Shown here: in pieces, positions 35,967 through 47,340 of the stretch | How the letters are laid out: each line of letters starts with the position of its first letter | Position numbering within the stretch: position 1 is the first letter of the stretch | Assembly: GCA_030512295.1 (NCBI GenBank) | Contig: JAULSR010000001.1 | Span: forward strand, 7,835,001-7,899,000 | Direction: 5' to 3' | DNA: 64,000 nucleotides | From: Bombardia bombarda | Taxonomy: Eukaryota; Ascomycota; Sordariomycetes; Sordariales; Lasiosphaeriaceae | Made by a program: the position numbers and the translations under genes | The notes under the pieces: model-generated | What the model was told of the DNA's origin: nothing | The model's input: the letters and a program-made list of their open reading frames with translations, nothing else | Databases searched by the model: none

Positions 35967-36781
35967 ATGGCACCTCATGCTGGCTACTCCAACATCAGCG
36001 CCTCCAAGGACCATATCGAAGGCGGCCCAGTTGGTGGCCGAAATAGCGATGCCGCACCCCAGCTCCAGCAAACAACTGGCTCTGTTCAGGGCCTAGACAA
36101 CAATGGTCATGTCCACAACCAGAACAACGGCGATACTGTTGAGCGCCAAGTCAACGGCCGTCGTCCTCGATCCTATTCGACCAGTGACGTTGTTAAAAGC
36201 CAAGACAACGGCAACTCTCTGGGCACTAGTCAAGCTAACGGCGGCTCTGCCGAGGGCCAATCCAACGACGATACTTCCCCAGCACAGCTTCTACTCCAGC
36301 TTCTGCTCCAGCTCCCGGTCAAGCTCCTGGTCCTCCTCCCGCCAACACCGTGTCGCACCCCAGCTACAGCGGCCATCATCATGGCAATGGCAATGGCCAT
36401 GGTATGCCTGTGTTCAACAACAATAATAACAACAACATCAGCAACCACAACTACAGCAACAGCAACATAACCAACTACTTCCACGCTCCCCCCCTCAGCG
36501 AAAAAGGGCCCTGGCCGCTACACCAGATTTATGTGCAGCCGCCCCTCACACACGAGTATGTCCAAAGCCAGTTCCCAGGTCCGCGGGTGAGAGAGCTTGA
36601 CCTTATCGGGGACGACTGGGAAGGGCATGAGGATTGCTGTGGTCCGGCACCGGAACCGGAACCGGAGCCGCCGGCCAAGAAGAAGAGGAGGCGCAGGAAC
36701 AGAAACAGGAGGAGGAAGAAGGTGAGGTGTCTTGAGGTGAGACTTACTTCACCTTTAAAAAGCTATATTTTGAGCTTTTAA
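35967..36781 (+). CDS. Low-complexity Asn/Gln/Pro-rich protein, splicing unresolved
   Basis: The ATG at 35967 follows a CA-rich leader. The first 100 or so codons are polar (Asn, Gln, Ser, Gly). A different frame then carries the natural continuation: a Pro/Ala-rich run (PASAPAPGQAPGPPP), His/Gly/Asn repeats, an Asn run and PWPLHQIYVQPP. It ends in an acidic EPEPEPEPPAKKKRRRRN segment that looks like a nuclear localisation signal. The frame change needs an intron. Donor GTGACG at 36184 with an acceptor at 36254 or 36287 would work, but neither site is strong; a one-base error near 36285 is the alternative. The true C-terminus may also be spliced. No known domain is seen. A disordered nuclear protein is likely. 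Confidence 0.5.
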
Positions 36782-37498
36782 CACCGGCGTCTTTGTTTTT
36801 ATTCGACTTTACACATAATGTCGTCGTTGATGCCTGTCAACAAAGGGAGATGGAAAAGTATACCAAGCATTACAGGGTCTAGGAACAGCAACTAGAGAAA
36901 ACAGGGAGGGGAGTTACTGTTGTTGTTTTGTCCATTTACAAGTCATGTCCCAGGCCATCAAATGGATAGCAGTTTGAGCCTGAGACTTTTCTTGTTCTTC
37001 TCATATCTTTGTTTTATTCTCTTTTTCATTTTCATTTTCATTTTCTTGTTTTTGGGTGGGGGGTGATAGTCTGAGCTGCTGCTCAATGGACCATAAAGGA
37101 CTTTTGACGATTAGTTCATGTTGATTGTGCATCTAGCCAATATGACCCGGGGGGGGGGGGGGGGGGGGGGGGGTGAAGCAGTGTGTCATGGTTTTTTGAG
37201 TACGCAGAAAAATATAAAAACAAGCTAAAATAAATGACTTGTTATTCCTTTTCTGGCTCGCTGCATGTAAAAACCCGGCCTGGTAATCTTGACACCGAAT
37301 GCTGATCTTTGTGGTGTAAACAGCGATCCATCTGTCTTAAAAGACCCACAAACAAATGATAACATGGTGTTTGAGAAGATAAGTAACAACGTAAATAAAG
37401 AAAAATACCACCGTCGAACCCCAGGTTTTGTAAACCGGGTTCCGGTTATGTTGTATACGCTGAGATATACAACTCCATACTCTTAGTGAGAGCTGCTC
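36782..37498. other. Intergenic region with 25-nt G tract
   Basis: About 700 nt between converging genes, T-rich near 37000-37060 (ttttcatt repeats). A run of 25 G lies at 37149-37173. Confidence 0.55.
37149..37173. repeat. Poly-G tract, 25 nt
   Basis: This is the longest homopolymer in the window, between two convergent genes. Its exact length may be unreliable. Confidence 0.9.
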
Positions 37499-38766
37499 CT
37501 AGGTGTCGCGGGGTGTACGTGTGTGTTGGTCCATCTCATGACGTTGATGTGCCGCACGGTCTAGTTCTAGACCCAGCGCACGACGTCGACGAATCTCCTC
37601 AAGCTCACGTTCGCCACTCTGTCGTCGCCTCGTCTCTAATTCAGCAAGTTGGTCCTCCCACTCAAGTCTCCTCGCCTCTTCTTCGATGAGTCGTTGTTGC
37701 TGAAATACACGTCTTCTCGCTTCCATCTCAGCAAGTCGCGCAGTCCTCGCCACAATGTCAGCAATTCGTGCACGCCTTTCTTGTTGCAATGCCTCGTCTT
37801 GTCTAACGTGATCCAGTCGGCATACCCCCCAGCCATCTTGTCGACAATCCCCCCAATTCTTTCCGCACAGATAGCAGAACTCGTGCTTGCAAAGGCAGCT
37901 GTAGTATCCGAGTTAGCAAACATATGAGCCACTTGCAAAAGAGAGACCCGAGACCCAGGAAGTACTTACACGATGTGAGCACAGCCGTAGATCTTCTCAA
38001 TAATCTGCCCGCACCTTTTGCACTGGGTCCACTTCTGGACGTGTGCGAGCTCGTGAACCTGGGCCAGAGCCGGATCCGGCACAGTGGCACAGCTTCCTTC
38101 GTGCATCTGAGCCCTGCACCGAGTGCAGGTTTTATGTTGGCATCCGCTACAGACGGCCACGCCCGCGCGCCAGTCGGGCCATTTGATTTCAGCAGAGCAT
38201 ATCGGATTGCTGCAGTAGATCTTGTTGCCCAGTCTTTCGTCTTCCTCGTCTACCCGGCGGTGATATAGGGCAACTCTCTCCTCGCCAAGCAGAGCGTCGG
38301 GGAGCACTCCCAGACTTCCGTCGAGGAGGATATGCCTGCAGCACTTTGGAGGCCATAGCTGCCAGTCTCGGCATGCTAGATCAAAGAGCTGGCATAAGCA
38401 TTCTGGGCAGAAGTGGTGACCGCACTTTACTCTGAGATAGGGGAAGCTCAGTTTCTCTAGGCAGGACACGCAGTCGGGCCGATAGACTTCTACATGTGGT
38501 GTTGGGGAGATTGGGACTCTTCGCCGGCGAAGAATGGGTGTTGGCGGTCGTGGAGTCCTCCCTGGAAGTGTCAATATAGCCGCCTGGCGTGGTGCAGTAT
38601 CCTCGTCAACATTCGGGTTGGCGAACTGGGGGCGATGGATAATGTGCGACTGGGTTTCTTGGGGCTGAGTAGGAGGGAACACTCGGGCATCTGAGTTGGC
38701 ATCCTCCTGTTGATGGTGGGGATGCGGGTCATGCAAATGTGGATGCCCGTTGTTGGGGTTGTCCAT
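37499..38766 (-). CDS. RBR-type E3 ubiquitin ligase
   Basis: Exons 38766-37970 and 37898-37499 encode 398 residues. The start is the ATG at 38766; upstream codons are open only from a TTG. About 110 disordered N-terminal residues precede the complete RBR triad. RING1 starts CVSCLEKLSF, with CGHHFCPEC. The IBR has YCSNPICSAEIKW, CSGCQHKTCTRC and MHEGSC. Rcat has QCKRCGQIIEKIYGCAHIVC, completed across the intron by KHEFCYLCGKNWGDC. The expected catalytic cysteine is the one after YGCAHIV. A highly charged C-terminal coiled coil of about 100 residues (Glu/Arg-rich) follows. RBR enzymes take ubiquitin from E2 onto the Rcat cysteine before transfer; the substrate is unknown. Confidence 0.9.
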
Positions 38767-39691
38767 TGCGTTAGGTGCAAGACTGATAGGTGACAGAGGG
38801 AGAAAGGTGCAAAGATGGTCAGCGAATGGCAAAATCCGAAGGGGTTGTCGGGAAATAAAACAGTGGTAGATTTATCGAAGAGGAAGAGGGTATAAATGCA
38901 CCAGAGTTGCCCCGCGATAGTTGCCCCGCGATAGTTGCTTTCGTTTGAACTGGAATTGAATTGACCTCGAAAACTGACAGCTGTATGTGAATGAAGACGG
39001 CCAAGCACCCAGCGGGCCGGGCCCTGGAACTGCTCAACCAGTAGACTGATAAAATAAGGTTGGCGGTTATGGTCCCTATGGTGGGGAATGAGCTTCAACC
39101 ATGGCCAAGGTGGAGAGTCGATGCCAGTTCATGGGATTCTGAATGAAGTTAGGCTCCGAAAACGCACGCGGGATGGAGAAGGTGGTCTGCAGACATCTAA
39201 GGTATGCCTGAGGAAAGAAGGAGATGGATCTATCCAGCGCTCCTGGGCATCAGAGGGAAGGAGCACTGGAGCCGTGGATGGGCCGTCACAATCCGCCTTC
39301 CTCGATATTGACTGCGATAAGCAACCCGGTGTTCTTTCCCCAAAGGAGAGGAAGTCAATGTTCTATCCTGTTGCTGTTCCCATCCAAGCCGATCCGCCAT
39401 CTTGGTACTCTTCCATCCAACATCCTCACTGTTTCCAACTAGAACAACTACCTAAGAAGCCCGCCGACCTCTTACTGCATTCCGTTTTCTGTATTCTTGC
39501 TGTCGAACAATCAACGCCCTCTAGTCTGAGGCCCCTCAATACCGCGACCAGCAGTGTCCATCGCAACATCGCCACAGTCAAGCTGTAAACCCACGTCGTC
39601 CCCCAAGACATTTCAAGCCACAGCTCACGCCGTCGTCTTTCCTTGCCAACAATCCCCAAGCCCAGCTCCAACCCCCAAGCTCAAGTCCAAC
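38767..39691. other. Divergent promoter region with 14-bp tandem repeat
   Basis: This is shared by the RBR ligase gene and the small basic protein gene. A perfect 14-bp duplication (gttgccccgcgata) lies at 38906-38933. An open frame at 39088-39588 on the plus strand has no protein-like pattern and is probably leader sequence. Confidence 0.5.
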
Positions 39692-40201
39692 ATGTTCTTC
39701 TCCAAGCCAAAGAAAGAGACCCCCGCCGATACCGCCGCCGCCGAGGCCGGCACCACCACCACTTCCTCAGCCAAGCCAGCCCCAACCTCCAAACCCACCG
39801 ACGCCGCCAGCGACACCGCCCCGCTCAAGGCCCAAGACCCGGGATCGACCCCGGCGCCCCTCCAATCCCTCAAGGACTTCCGCTTCCCCGACGAGCGCCG
39901 TCCCTCCCTCATCACTGCCGCCGTCCTGGATGGCCAGAGCCAGCAGGCCGGCGACGCCTCGCTCGACTCCTCCTCCAAGAAGACCAAGGACTCGCGCCAC
40001 AAGCGCGCCAAGGCGGCGCCTCGCAAGGTCTTCAGGAAGCTGAAGCACTTCGGCCGCAGGGTCAAGAGAAAGCTGCAGCGGGGCAAGAAAAAGATGACGC
40101 CCAGAGCTCCCAAGTTGCATATCCAGATCGACCAGCCCATGCAGGTGGCCGAGGACACCACCAAGGTCATCGGTGTGCCTGCTCCGAAACCAGAGGCGTA
40201 A
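39692..40201 (+). CDS. Small Ala/Pro/Lys-rich hypothetical protein
   Basis: A single exon of 169 codons. The ATG at 39692 is preferred because the frame upstream begins at GTG and reads like leader. The first third is Ala/Thr/Pro-rich and disordered. The middle contains LKDFRFPDERRPSLITAAV, the only ordered-looking block. A strongly basic region (KKTKDSRHKRAKAAPRK, then RKLKHFGRRVKRKLQRGKKK) may be a nuclear localisation or nucleic-acid-binding segment. GC and codon use are strongly biased, as in an expressed gene. No family recognised. Confidence 0.6.
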   Translation: MFFSKPKKETPADTAAAEAGTTTTSSAKPAPTSKPTDAASDTAPLKAQDPGSTPAPLQSLKDFRFPDERRPSLITAAVLDGQSQQAGDASLDSSSKKTKDSRHKRAKAAPRKVFRKLKHFGRRVKRKLQRGKKKMTPRAPKLHIQIDQPMQVAEDTTKVIGVPAPKPEA

Positions 40202-41370
40202 TGATGAACGGGGATACTCTTCTCGGCAAGTTGGCTTCATCTGCTCGGGCAGTAACGAGAGAAGGAGCCACAGCAGTTGCAGCAGGAGACGGCGTACTGG
40301 TACATAGGTTCTTGGACAAACAGTGTGTTTCCACATGATGAGATGTCCACCCCATGATTCTTTTGTATCAGGTATGAGGAAACTACTGTACCTTTTTCTT
40401 TGTGGTGGGGGAGTAAAGGAGGCTCGGATCCTTGACAAGAGTGGATTGCTTGGGTGGGTGTCAGTAGAAAGACCAGTATGTTGTTGTCGTTGTCCAGCTG
40501 CGAGGAGGTTGAAACACGGCGCATGAGCACACGTTGTCGTTGGTCCACACTGCCTTGTTGGCAAAATTTGTTGGTTTTCTTTGGCTTTATCAAGCATCCA
40601 TTGGCGACTAGCACGATGCTTCGATGACTAGACTGGCTGAATTGTACTAGATTCATGGTAGCTAATGGTAGATGGTGGTAAGCAAGTTGAAGCTCTAAAA
40701 ACAGAAAAGACTAAGGAAAAACAAAAGCACAGAATGAGAAAACGAAATCAGTTCCAGGGGTCTGTTGCTACAAACCCTCTGCGCATGTGTATTGTATTAC
40801 GTCGGCATTAAGTACTAAAAATACATTTACCTGGCTATTAAGGCATCTACCAGGTTTCAGTTTGCTATGTTCTAAATAGCCAAATTATACACCTAACTTG
40901 TGAAAGGGTGCTGATTAAGGGATCAAAGAGAAATACAAACTCCGTGCTGCGCGTGCTGTTAAAAGCGCAAACAGCCAACAATAATCATGCAAAAACCTCG
41001 TCCATGATACCGTACCCAATACTTGTACATACCCAGTCCCGAACCCTGGGACCAATGTCATTACTGACAATATGATGCCAATCCAACCAGTTTACATTGG
41101 ATGTTGGAAGACGATCTTCCTCAACAGCAGGCCACCTTCAATGCCGACCTGCATAAGCTTTGTTGTACACAGAGCAGAGCAAGCGGTCGAAATCGGTACC
41201 CTTACGACCCAACGCCCATCCTGTAGTTGTAGTAACTGAGAGCGTCCCTTGCTAGAATATTGGCGCCCAAACTGCTAATAGCGCGCAGTGGGAAAGCCAG
41301 CAAAGTTACCTCACGGCATCTCTCGGCATGTGAACCGGTTCTTAGTCGGCACGTTGTCGAGGATTATCGG
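40202..41370. other. Intergenic 3' flanks between converging genes
   Basis: About 1.2 kb with no supported gene, AT-richer around 40680-40960. Confidence 0.5.
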
Positions 41371-44300
41371 CTACCTTGCCTGGCCAATAGTTCCCCTCCT
41401 CTGCCTCTCCTCCCTCTTGTTCTGCCCAGTAACCCGGGTCCAGTCATCCCACTCGCGGCTGACCTCCATCAAAACACCGCCCATGACCTGCGCACTGGCC
41501 ATGAGCCCGTGGCCCTCGCCTTCAAGCACGCGAACCTCGCATCGGCGCATCATTTTACCCAGCCATCTGACATTATCGACCGGCACACGGGTATCTCTGC
41601 TGCCGTGGTGGATCACCACCGGTCTGGTGATGTCAACATAGCGGAAGCCGATAGTGTGTCGCCGTTCCAGGCACACGAGCAGATCAACCGCAGGATTGGC
41701 GCCCGTCGTTGCCAAATGCCAGATTGCATGGGTTAGCCGGTCATCATACGACCGCTGTCTCTCCTTGTCAGCAAGCTGCGAGTTCGCGAGTGCAGCGGCG
41801 GCGGCCGAGAGGACGTGTTCATCCCTCTCCGATTGTCGCGAAGTATTTTGCTGCGAAGAATTAGAGCGGTTGTGGCGATGCGCGTTGCTGTTCTTCTGTG
41901 GTGAGCTTGACCCAGTTGGGCCCATCGTGGTCGGAGCCGTTCCGGTAGGGCGAATGCGGTCCATCTCCTCATCTGCTGGTTGTGCTTCAGTCGGGTTCTT
42001 TGGCCCCCTCTCGCCAATAAGATGATTCTCCTTGTTCTCTAGGCCACCACGGCTCGTATTCTTGGCAGCCTCTTTGGCCTCCTTACTCTCTTTGCTTTTC
42101 TTATCTCGTTTCGCTCTCTTCTGCTTGGGCAGTGAGCTTGTGATGCTGGAGCTAGTAGCAGTCATAAAACTACTGTTGGCAGCCTTGAGAAACGGTGTTG
42201 GGAGTGCTCTCAGTATCCTCTGGCTCGTAGGAATTGCGTTGGTTGGCGGCAATGGTGCTTGAGCACTGGCTCCAAAGACACTCATTTGTGATGGGGGAAT
42301 CCAAGGCGCAAGAAGATGTATCCTGCCTCGGATATGCTGGGGCATCCGCAGGGCTGTTGCAAGGGCATAGATAGCACCAGCTGAATGAGCTAGAATGGAG
42401 AACTTGGTAATCTTGAGAGACTGGCAAATTGCATACACATCATCTATAAAAACGGGGTTAGATTCTGAATCAAACGGAGACCCGCTGTATGGAAGGGGAG
42501 ACAGGGAAGTTTACGTACCAGGCCAGCCCAAAGGTGTTGCGGTGCCCTCGGCGTAAGGCTCGCTGTCTCCTACACCAGGGCGGTCGGGGGTAATGAGACG
42601 CAGCTTGAGTGTCAATGCCAGCTCGTCATAGAAGGCAATGATGTACCTCGTCAACCCCATACCGACACAGCAGAAGACAGCACTTCCGCTCGGATCGCCA
42701 ACTTCACTGAAGCTTATGACTCGACCCGTCTGTGGATGGCGAATCTTCTGGCTTAGTCTGGGGCTGCATAGATAACTCTCGACTGCGTCGTCAATGCTGT
42801 CGGCGCTTCCTGGTCTCTCATATGCAATGTGCGGCTGGTCGCTCTGTGTCTTTGCGCCATGATTCGATGATGCTTTATCCGGTTTCGGACTGGCAGTAGA
42901 AGAAAGCCGCTTAAGCTTGGTGCTACTACGCTTGAGCTTCAAACCGACGCTACCTCCAGTGTCACTTGCATAGCCGACTAGAGGTTCTGGCGTGAGGTGG
43001 CCGGACCGCCTCCTATTCCGTCCGTCCGCGCTCGATTCTCGGTCTCGGCGACGTCCCTGAGCGATAGCAGGAGACGGCGCACCGTCGTCGAGAGGTTCAA
43101 GTTCCGGGAACATTGACGCGGCTGGGGTAGACGGACTGGTGCTGTAGACTTCGGATCTTGGCTTGCTGTATGTTGTTGAGCTATCACGTCGCACTTCGGG
43201 TGAAAGGCGTGAGGTATCAAGCTCCTGTCGTTGCCTCGTAGCGCCTTGCCGTTCGTTGGCGGGGTTGTGACGCGAGTAACGAGCTTCGCTGTTCAATTCC
43301 TCGAACTCGTGAATAGTATCGTTTGCACCACTATCGCTGTCTCGTTTAGATGTTCGAGAAGCTCGCGCTGATGACCTCTTGGCGTTTGACCCAGTTTTTC
43401 TTAGTGACGAGTCTCTCGTCGGTATTGTTCGTGGGCTCGGCGCAGCACTGATTGGAATGTCTAGGTTAAAGCTGGTTCGTTCAGGGCGTGGAAGAGAAGG
43501 TTCTTCCTTAATCACAGATTCTGCCGAAAGCGGGTCGAGGCGCGAGGTAAAACTTCCAGTTGGCGAAGCAAGGCCGTTTGAGTTCCCGCCCACAGCTCCA
43601 ATGCTTGCTCTCTTCTTGTCGGCTTCTTTTTCCCGCAACCGTTCCTTGCTGCTCATGTACATCAACCCGCGAGTGTTCCGACTGGTCTTTCTCCCCCAGC
43701 TGTCGTGAGACTTTTGGCTCTTCAGCGTTCCGGCTTCTGCACCCGGCGATATGGACTCGGATCCCCGCTCGACGCTGAGCTTACCAATGCTTCCAGTTCC
43801 GGACGTCAGTGACCCTTTGCTAGAAGGCCGAGAAAGTGCGCTACTGCTGGCGCGAGAAAGCAGACCTCTTAGACCGCCGGGTGCATCCCGATGAACAGGA
43901 CTGCTGGGAGGCTTGGCAGGAGACGTTGTGGGGGACTTTGGCGCAGTTAAGGAAGAGAAGCCGCTCGGAGGCTTCGAAGTACGGATAACAGGGCCGCTCG
44001 CAGCAAGGTCTTCGGCCTCTTCACGCAGCTCGCCCAGGATTGGAAGGGAAAATGCGCCGTAGTCGACACCAAAGGACCCACCAGTTGGGGAGCTGGGGGT
44101 TGACCGGGTATCTGGAGCCGACTTCAGGTAAAACGGGCTGTCGAAATGGTTGCTGAGTGGCCTCGATATGGCAGACAAGGACGTGATGAGCGAGGATATG
44201 ACCTCGGGCGATGCGACGGGCGCAACCTTGTCGTTGTCAAAGTCGCCAAGATAGCGGTCGACGTATCGCTGGCGGTCCCGGTCGGACCAGTCACTGAAAA

Positions 44301-44484
44301 CACTGTCCTGGTCTCTGTCTTTATTTGCGTCCGAGGTCGAGATTGGCTGGGGCGGGATGCGGCGGCGCGATGGGGCAATCGGTTGATCTCTGTCCTGGGT
44401 CTGGGTAAAAATTCGGCTGCGCTCTCGCTCGCGAGACTTTCGTGGGATTGGAGGTACATCAGATGTCGTGTAGGAGGAATCCAT
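41371..44484 (-). CDS. Alpha/beta hydrolase with long disordered N-terminal region
   Basis: Exons 44484-42519 and 42443-41371 (75-nt intron, donor GTACGT) encode 1012 residues. The start is the ATG at 44484; the frame upstream opens from a TTG. Residues 1 to about 570 are Ser/Pro/Arg-rich and disordered, with many RxxS-type sites. The hydrolase fold begins near 580: SFSEVGDPSGSAVFCCVGMGLTRY, then LRLITPDRPGVGDSEPY, typical of the family. The nucleophile elbow is AHSAG with Ser676. An acid is likely at Asp939 (GSRDTRVP), with the base at His967 (GEGHGLM), so the triad is complete. An extra insert of about 150 residues, Lys/Glu then Asn/Ser/Gln-rich, sits in the cap region between Ser676 and Asp939. 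The substrate is unknown; a cytoplasmic, phospho-regulated enzyme is a guess. Confidence 0.86.
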
Positions 44485-47340
44485 TGCTGCGGCGGCGGCG
44501 GCGCACGGGAGGGGGATATATCGTGCGTTAGCCTGGCAGGCGGACGGTTGTTGCAGCGGCCCCAAGGCGTCGTTTCGGCGCAGGCACGCAGGCTCAGGCG
44601 TAGCCGTGGGGATTCGGGCGTATCAGCTGTCTCAGTGCGGCTTGTAGGTTTTGGTCTGATCTGGTACGACCAATGTTTGTGAGACTCGATGGCATGCAGC
44701 AGGCCGTGGTGCGCGATCACGTTGCAGTTGATCGTGGTTCGAGGGACAGTGCGATAGACAGTCGAAGCGAGGCGAGGCGAGGCGTGAGGCGTCGTCGCCG
44801 AGATCAGGGGGAGGCCTTGCAGGAGCAGCGCCTCGGTGATCGACCAGGAATATAGAACTAAGTGCAGCTTTCTATATTTTTGCTACTGCGCTCTACAGAG
44901 TAACAACCGTGGTGTGCAGGGCGCGAAAGTTTCAGTCCATGCAAGCTGTCTGCGCGACCAAAATCACTGCCAAGTGGAGAAGGTGTTGGATGCAGCAGTG
45001 CAGCACAGCACCACTTTCGAGCTTTCCAAAGAAGTGAAAGGGTCGACAAGGTTAGGCCGGACGGGTGTGGATTGAACGAGACAGGAGTTGCCCAGGCCCA
45101 TCATCCATAGCGGCTACAGGGGACGTGGAGATCAAAAAAAAAACCCAGGGACGAGGATGGCGGCGGGAATTAGCTTGAAGCCCTGACCAGGCGAAGCCTG
45201 ACGGACGTGAGGACTGTGCGCCGTGCTCGATCATTAATCCCCCTCTCCTCCCCTTAAAAATTGCCTATCACCAGAAGGGACAGACGTTTCGTGTTGCGTG
45301 CCGGCAAGAGCACCCGACCGCCTGCCTCCAAATGTCCAAGAAAACCATTAAAATGACGAAACCGTTCCACGACAGCGCTCCTTCCTTTCATACCGATCTT
45401 TGGCAAACTTTATTCGGCGAGGTGGTCGTAGCGCAACCATAACCCCCCCCCCCCTTCGCCAGCTCTTCCCGGTTCTGTCCTCCTATCATCATCTCATTTC
45501 ATTTTTCTCCTACCGTCATGATTAATAGCAGCTCAGCCCCAACCGAGTTGCACCTCGAACATGAGAAGCAGATTTCTAAATCATCAAGGAAGTGCGTTGA
45601 ATTACTACAACAGAACTCCAGTGTTGTATCTCGTCTGATCCAGACCTGGGGAGCGAACGGCCCCTTTTGATCGTCTTTCCGTTGCCCCTGAACTTGCCAA
45701 CTGTGATGTGTGAGTGGTGTGTCGGGCTGTCCAACCAATGGCTTCCCAGCGACGCACAGCACCCCTCCATGCAGGCAGCCCCCCACCGAGCTAATGGGAG
45801 CTTGGGCCTCCTCGACCCCAACCTAACAAATCCCCCAAGCAAGTCGTGTCTTCCTTGTCCAGCCAGGCCTTTTGACCAAGACTCTGCCATCTCAGTTGGT
45901 GCGGATTACGAATATCAACTATCCAGTATCGACAATGTTGGTTCCGCTCCAATGATCCCAGAATGCGAGATGGTCAGATGGCACTATAAGAACCAAATCT
46001 TGACAAAATTCGGTTTGCGCTGTCTCGCATGGGGAATCCTTACTGTGTTGTAGCCGGGCAAGTTCGGGAATTGCTTCTGGAAAGCAACGGGCTCGGTCGG
46101 GTTGGTGCATGCTCCTTTTCCGGGTAAGGTACGTACGTACGCTCGCGTCTGGGTCGTTCCAACACTAGAATACGCTAGAATAATGGATTGAGGTTGAGTG
46201 TGACACGGTACGAACGTATCACCTTTTCTTTCATACGTCATGAGTACTGAAGCATCAAAAGCGTTGCACGCGGGTATGGTATCATCAGCTTGGATTTTAT
46301 CGTGATATGATCTAGCTACTAGTACCACCGCAAAACACAATTAAAATTCAACGTCTGGAGCGCGACATCCATTCTCGACCCCTCACATGTGTGGTAGTAT
46401 GCTGTGGGTAATTCTGCACTGTTACGCATGATGGGAAGCGATTGGATTATCAGACCCTGGAGGGTTGCGTCGAGTTGACCATCACACATATCTGCATACT
46501 GCTGTTGGTTTGCATGTTGTCGAAACTGTCCGAGCGAGCGGCAGGAGCACTTCGAGGCCGCCGCAATAGGAATATAACGAAGACAATAATAAAGGCTAGA
46601 AGCGCCTATGGCGACTTGGGCAAGCCCATTAGCAGGCGCAACGGCGGTTGACGGGCATTGTCAGTTCTTGGCGTTGCATATCGACCATTATTAGCGTGTC
46701 ACATATTGATTCTCTAACATTATCACCGCAGGTGCGAATAATGGGATATATTATCAAACGGGGTTGCCTTCTTCATTTAGCCTAGGCCCCAATTGATGGC
46801 GACCGCAGGCTCACGATGATTCGGTCAAAACTACCTACCTCTACTTCGTATCTCAGGTACGCATACCACCTGCCTTCACATCTGATGGTATTCGTATCCT
46901 ATTCCCAAACAATCGGAAGGCAGTTAACTACCCAAGCCTACGAACGTACTTACCCAGGCACGGCCCGACAACTTCTTGGCTGGCCTTCTTCCCTGCTCCC
47001 GTCCTTTGGCTTGGGATCATCGGGAAGAACGGACAGAGGAGGCTAGTGAACCGCTTGGGCGGGATAATACTGCCACTCTAGACCGCCCCTAGGACGATCA
47101 TCGCAAGCTACGTCATAGACTGGCAGCTTCTCTGGCATTGAACATGAAACTTGACCAAAGTCTTTTGCAATTCCTGCATTTTCTACGGGGTCAAGCAACC
47201 ATATCTACATCAGAATTACTTAGCTGAATTGTCATTCTCACGACCTTAGTGTCTTCATTTGGGGCAAACGAAAAGAAACGCCAAAGCACAAAAAAAAAAA
47301 AGGTTTGTGCCATACATACGCTACTGCGATATCTTACACG
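44485..47340. other. 2.9-kb divergent intergenic region
   Basis: This lies between the hydrolase gene and the fatty-acid-hydroxylase-type gene. It contains a C run of 12 at 45443-45454 and an A run near 45136. No open frame has a convincing pattern. Part is probably a long 5' leader of the hydrolase gene. Confidence 0.5.

Noticed and set aside
39767..40597. 276-codon open frame antisense to the small basic protein
   Set aside because: Leucine/Gly-rich shadow frame that starts at a non-ATG codon; the plus strand has the leader, ATG and codon bias.
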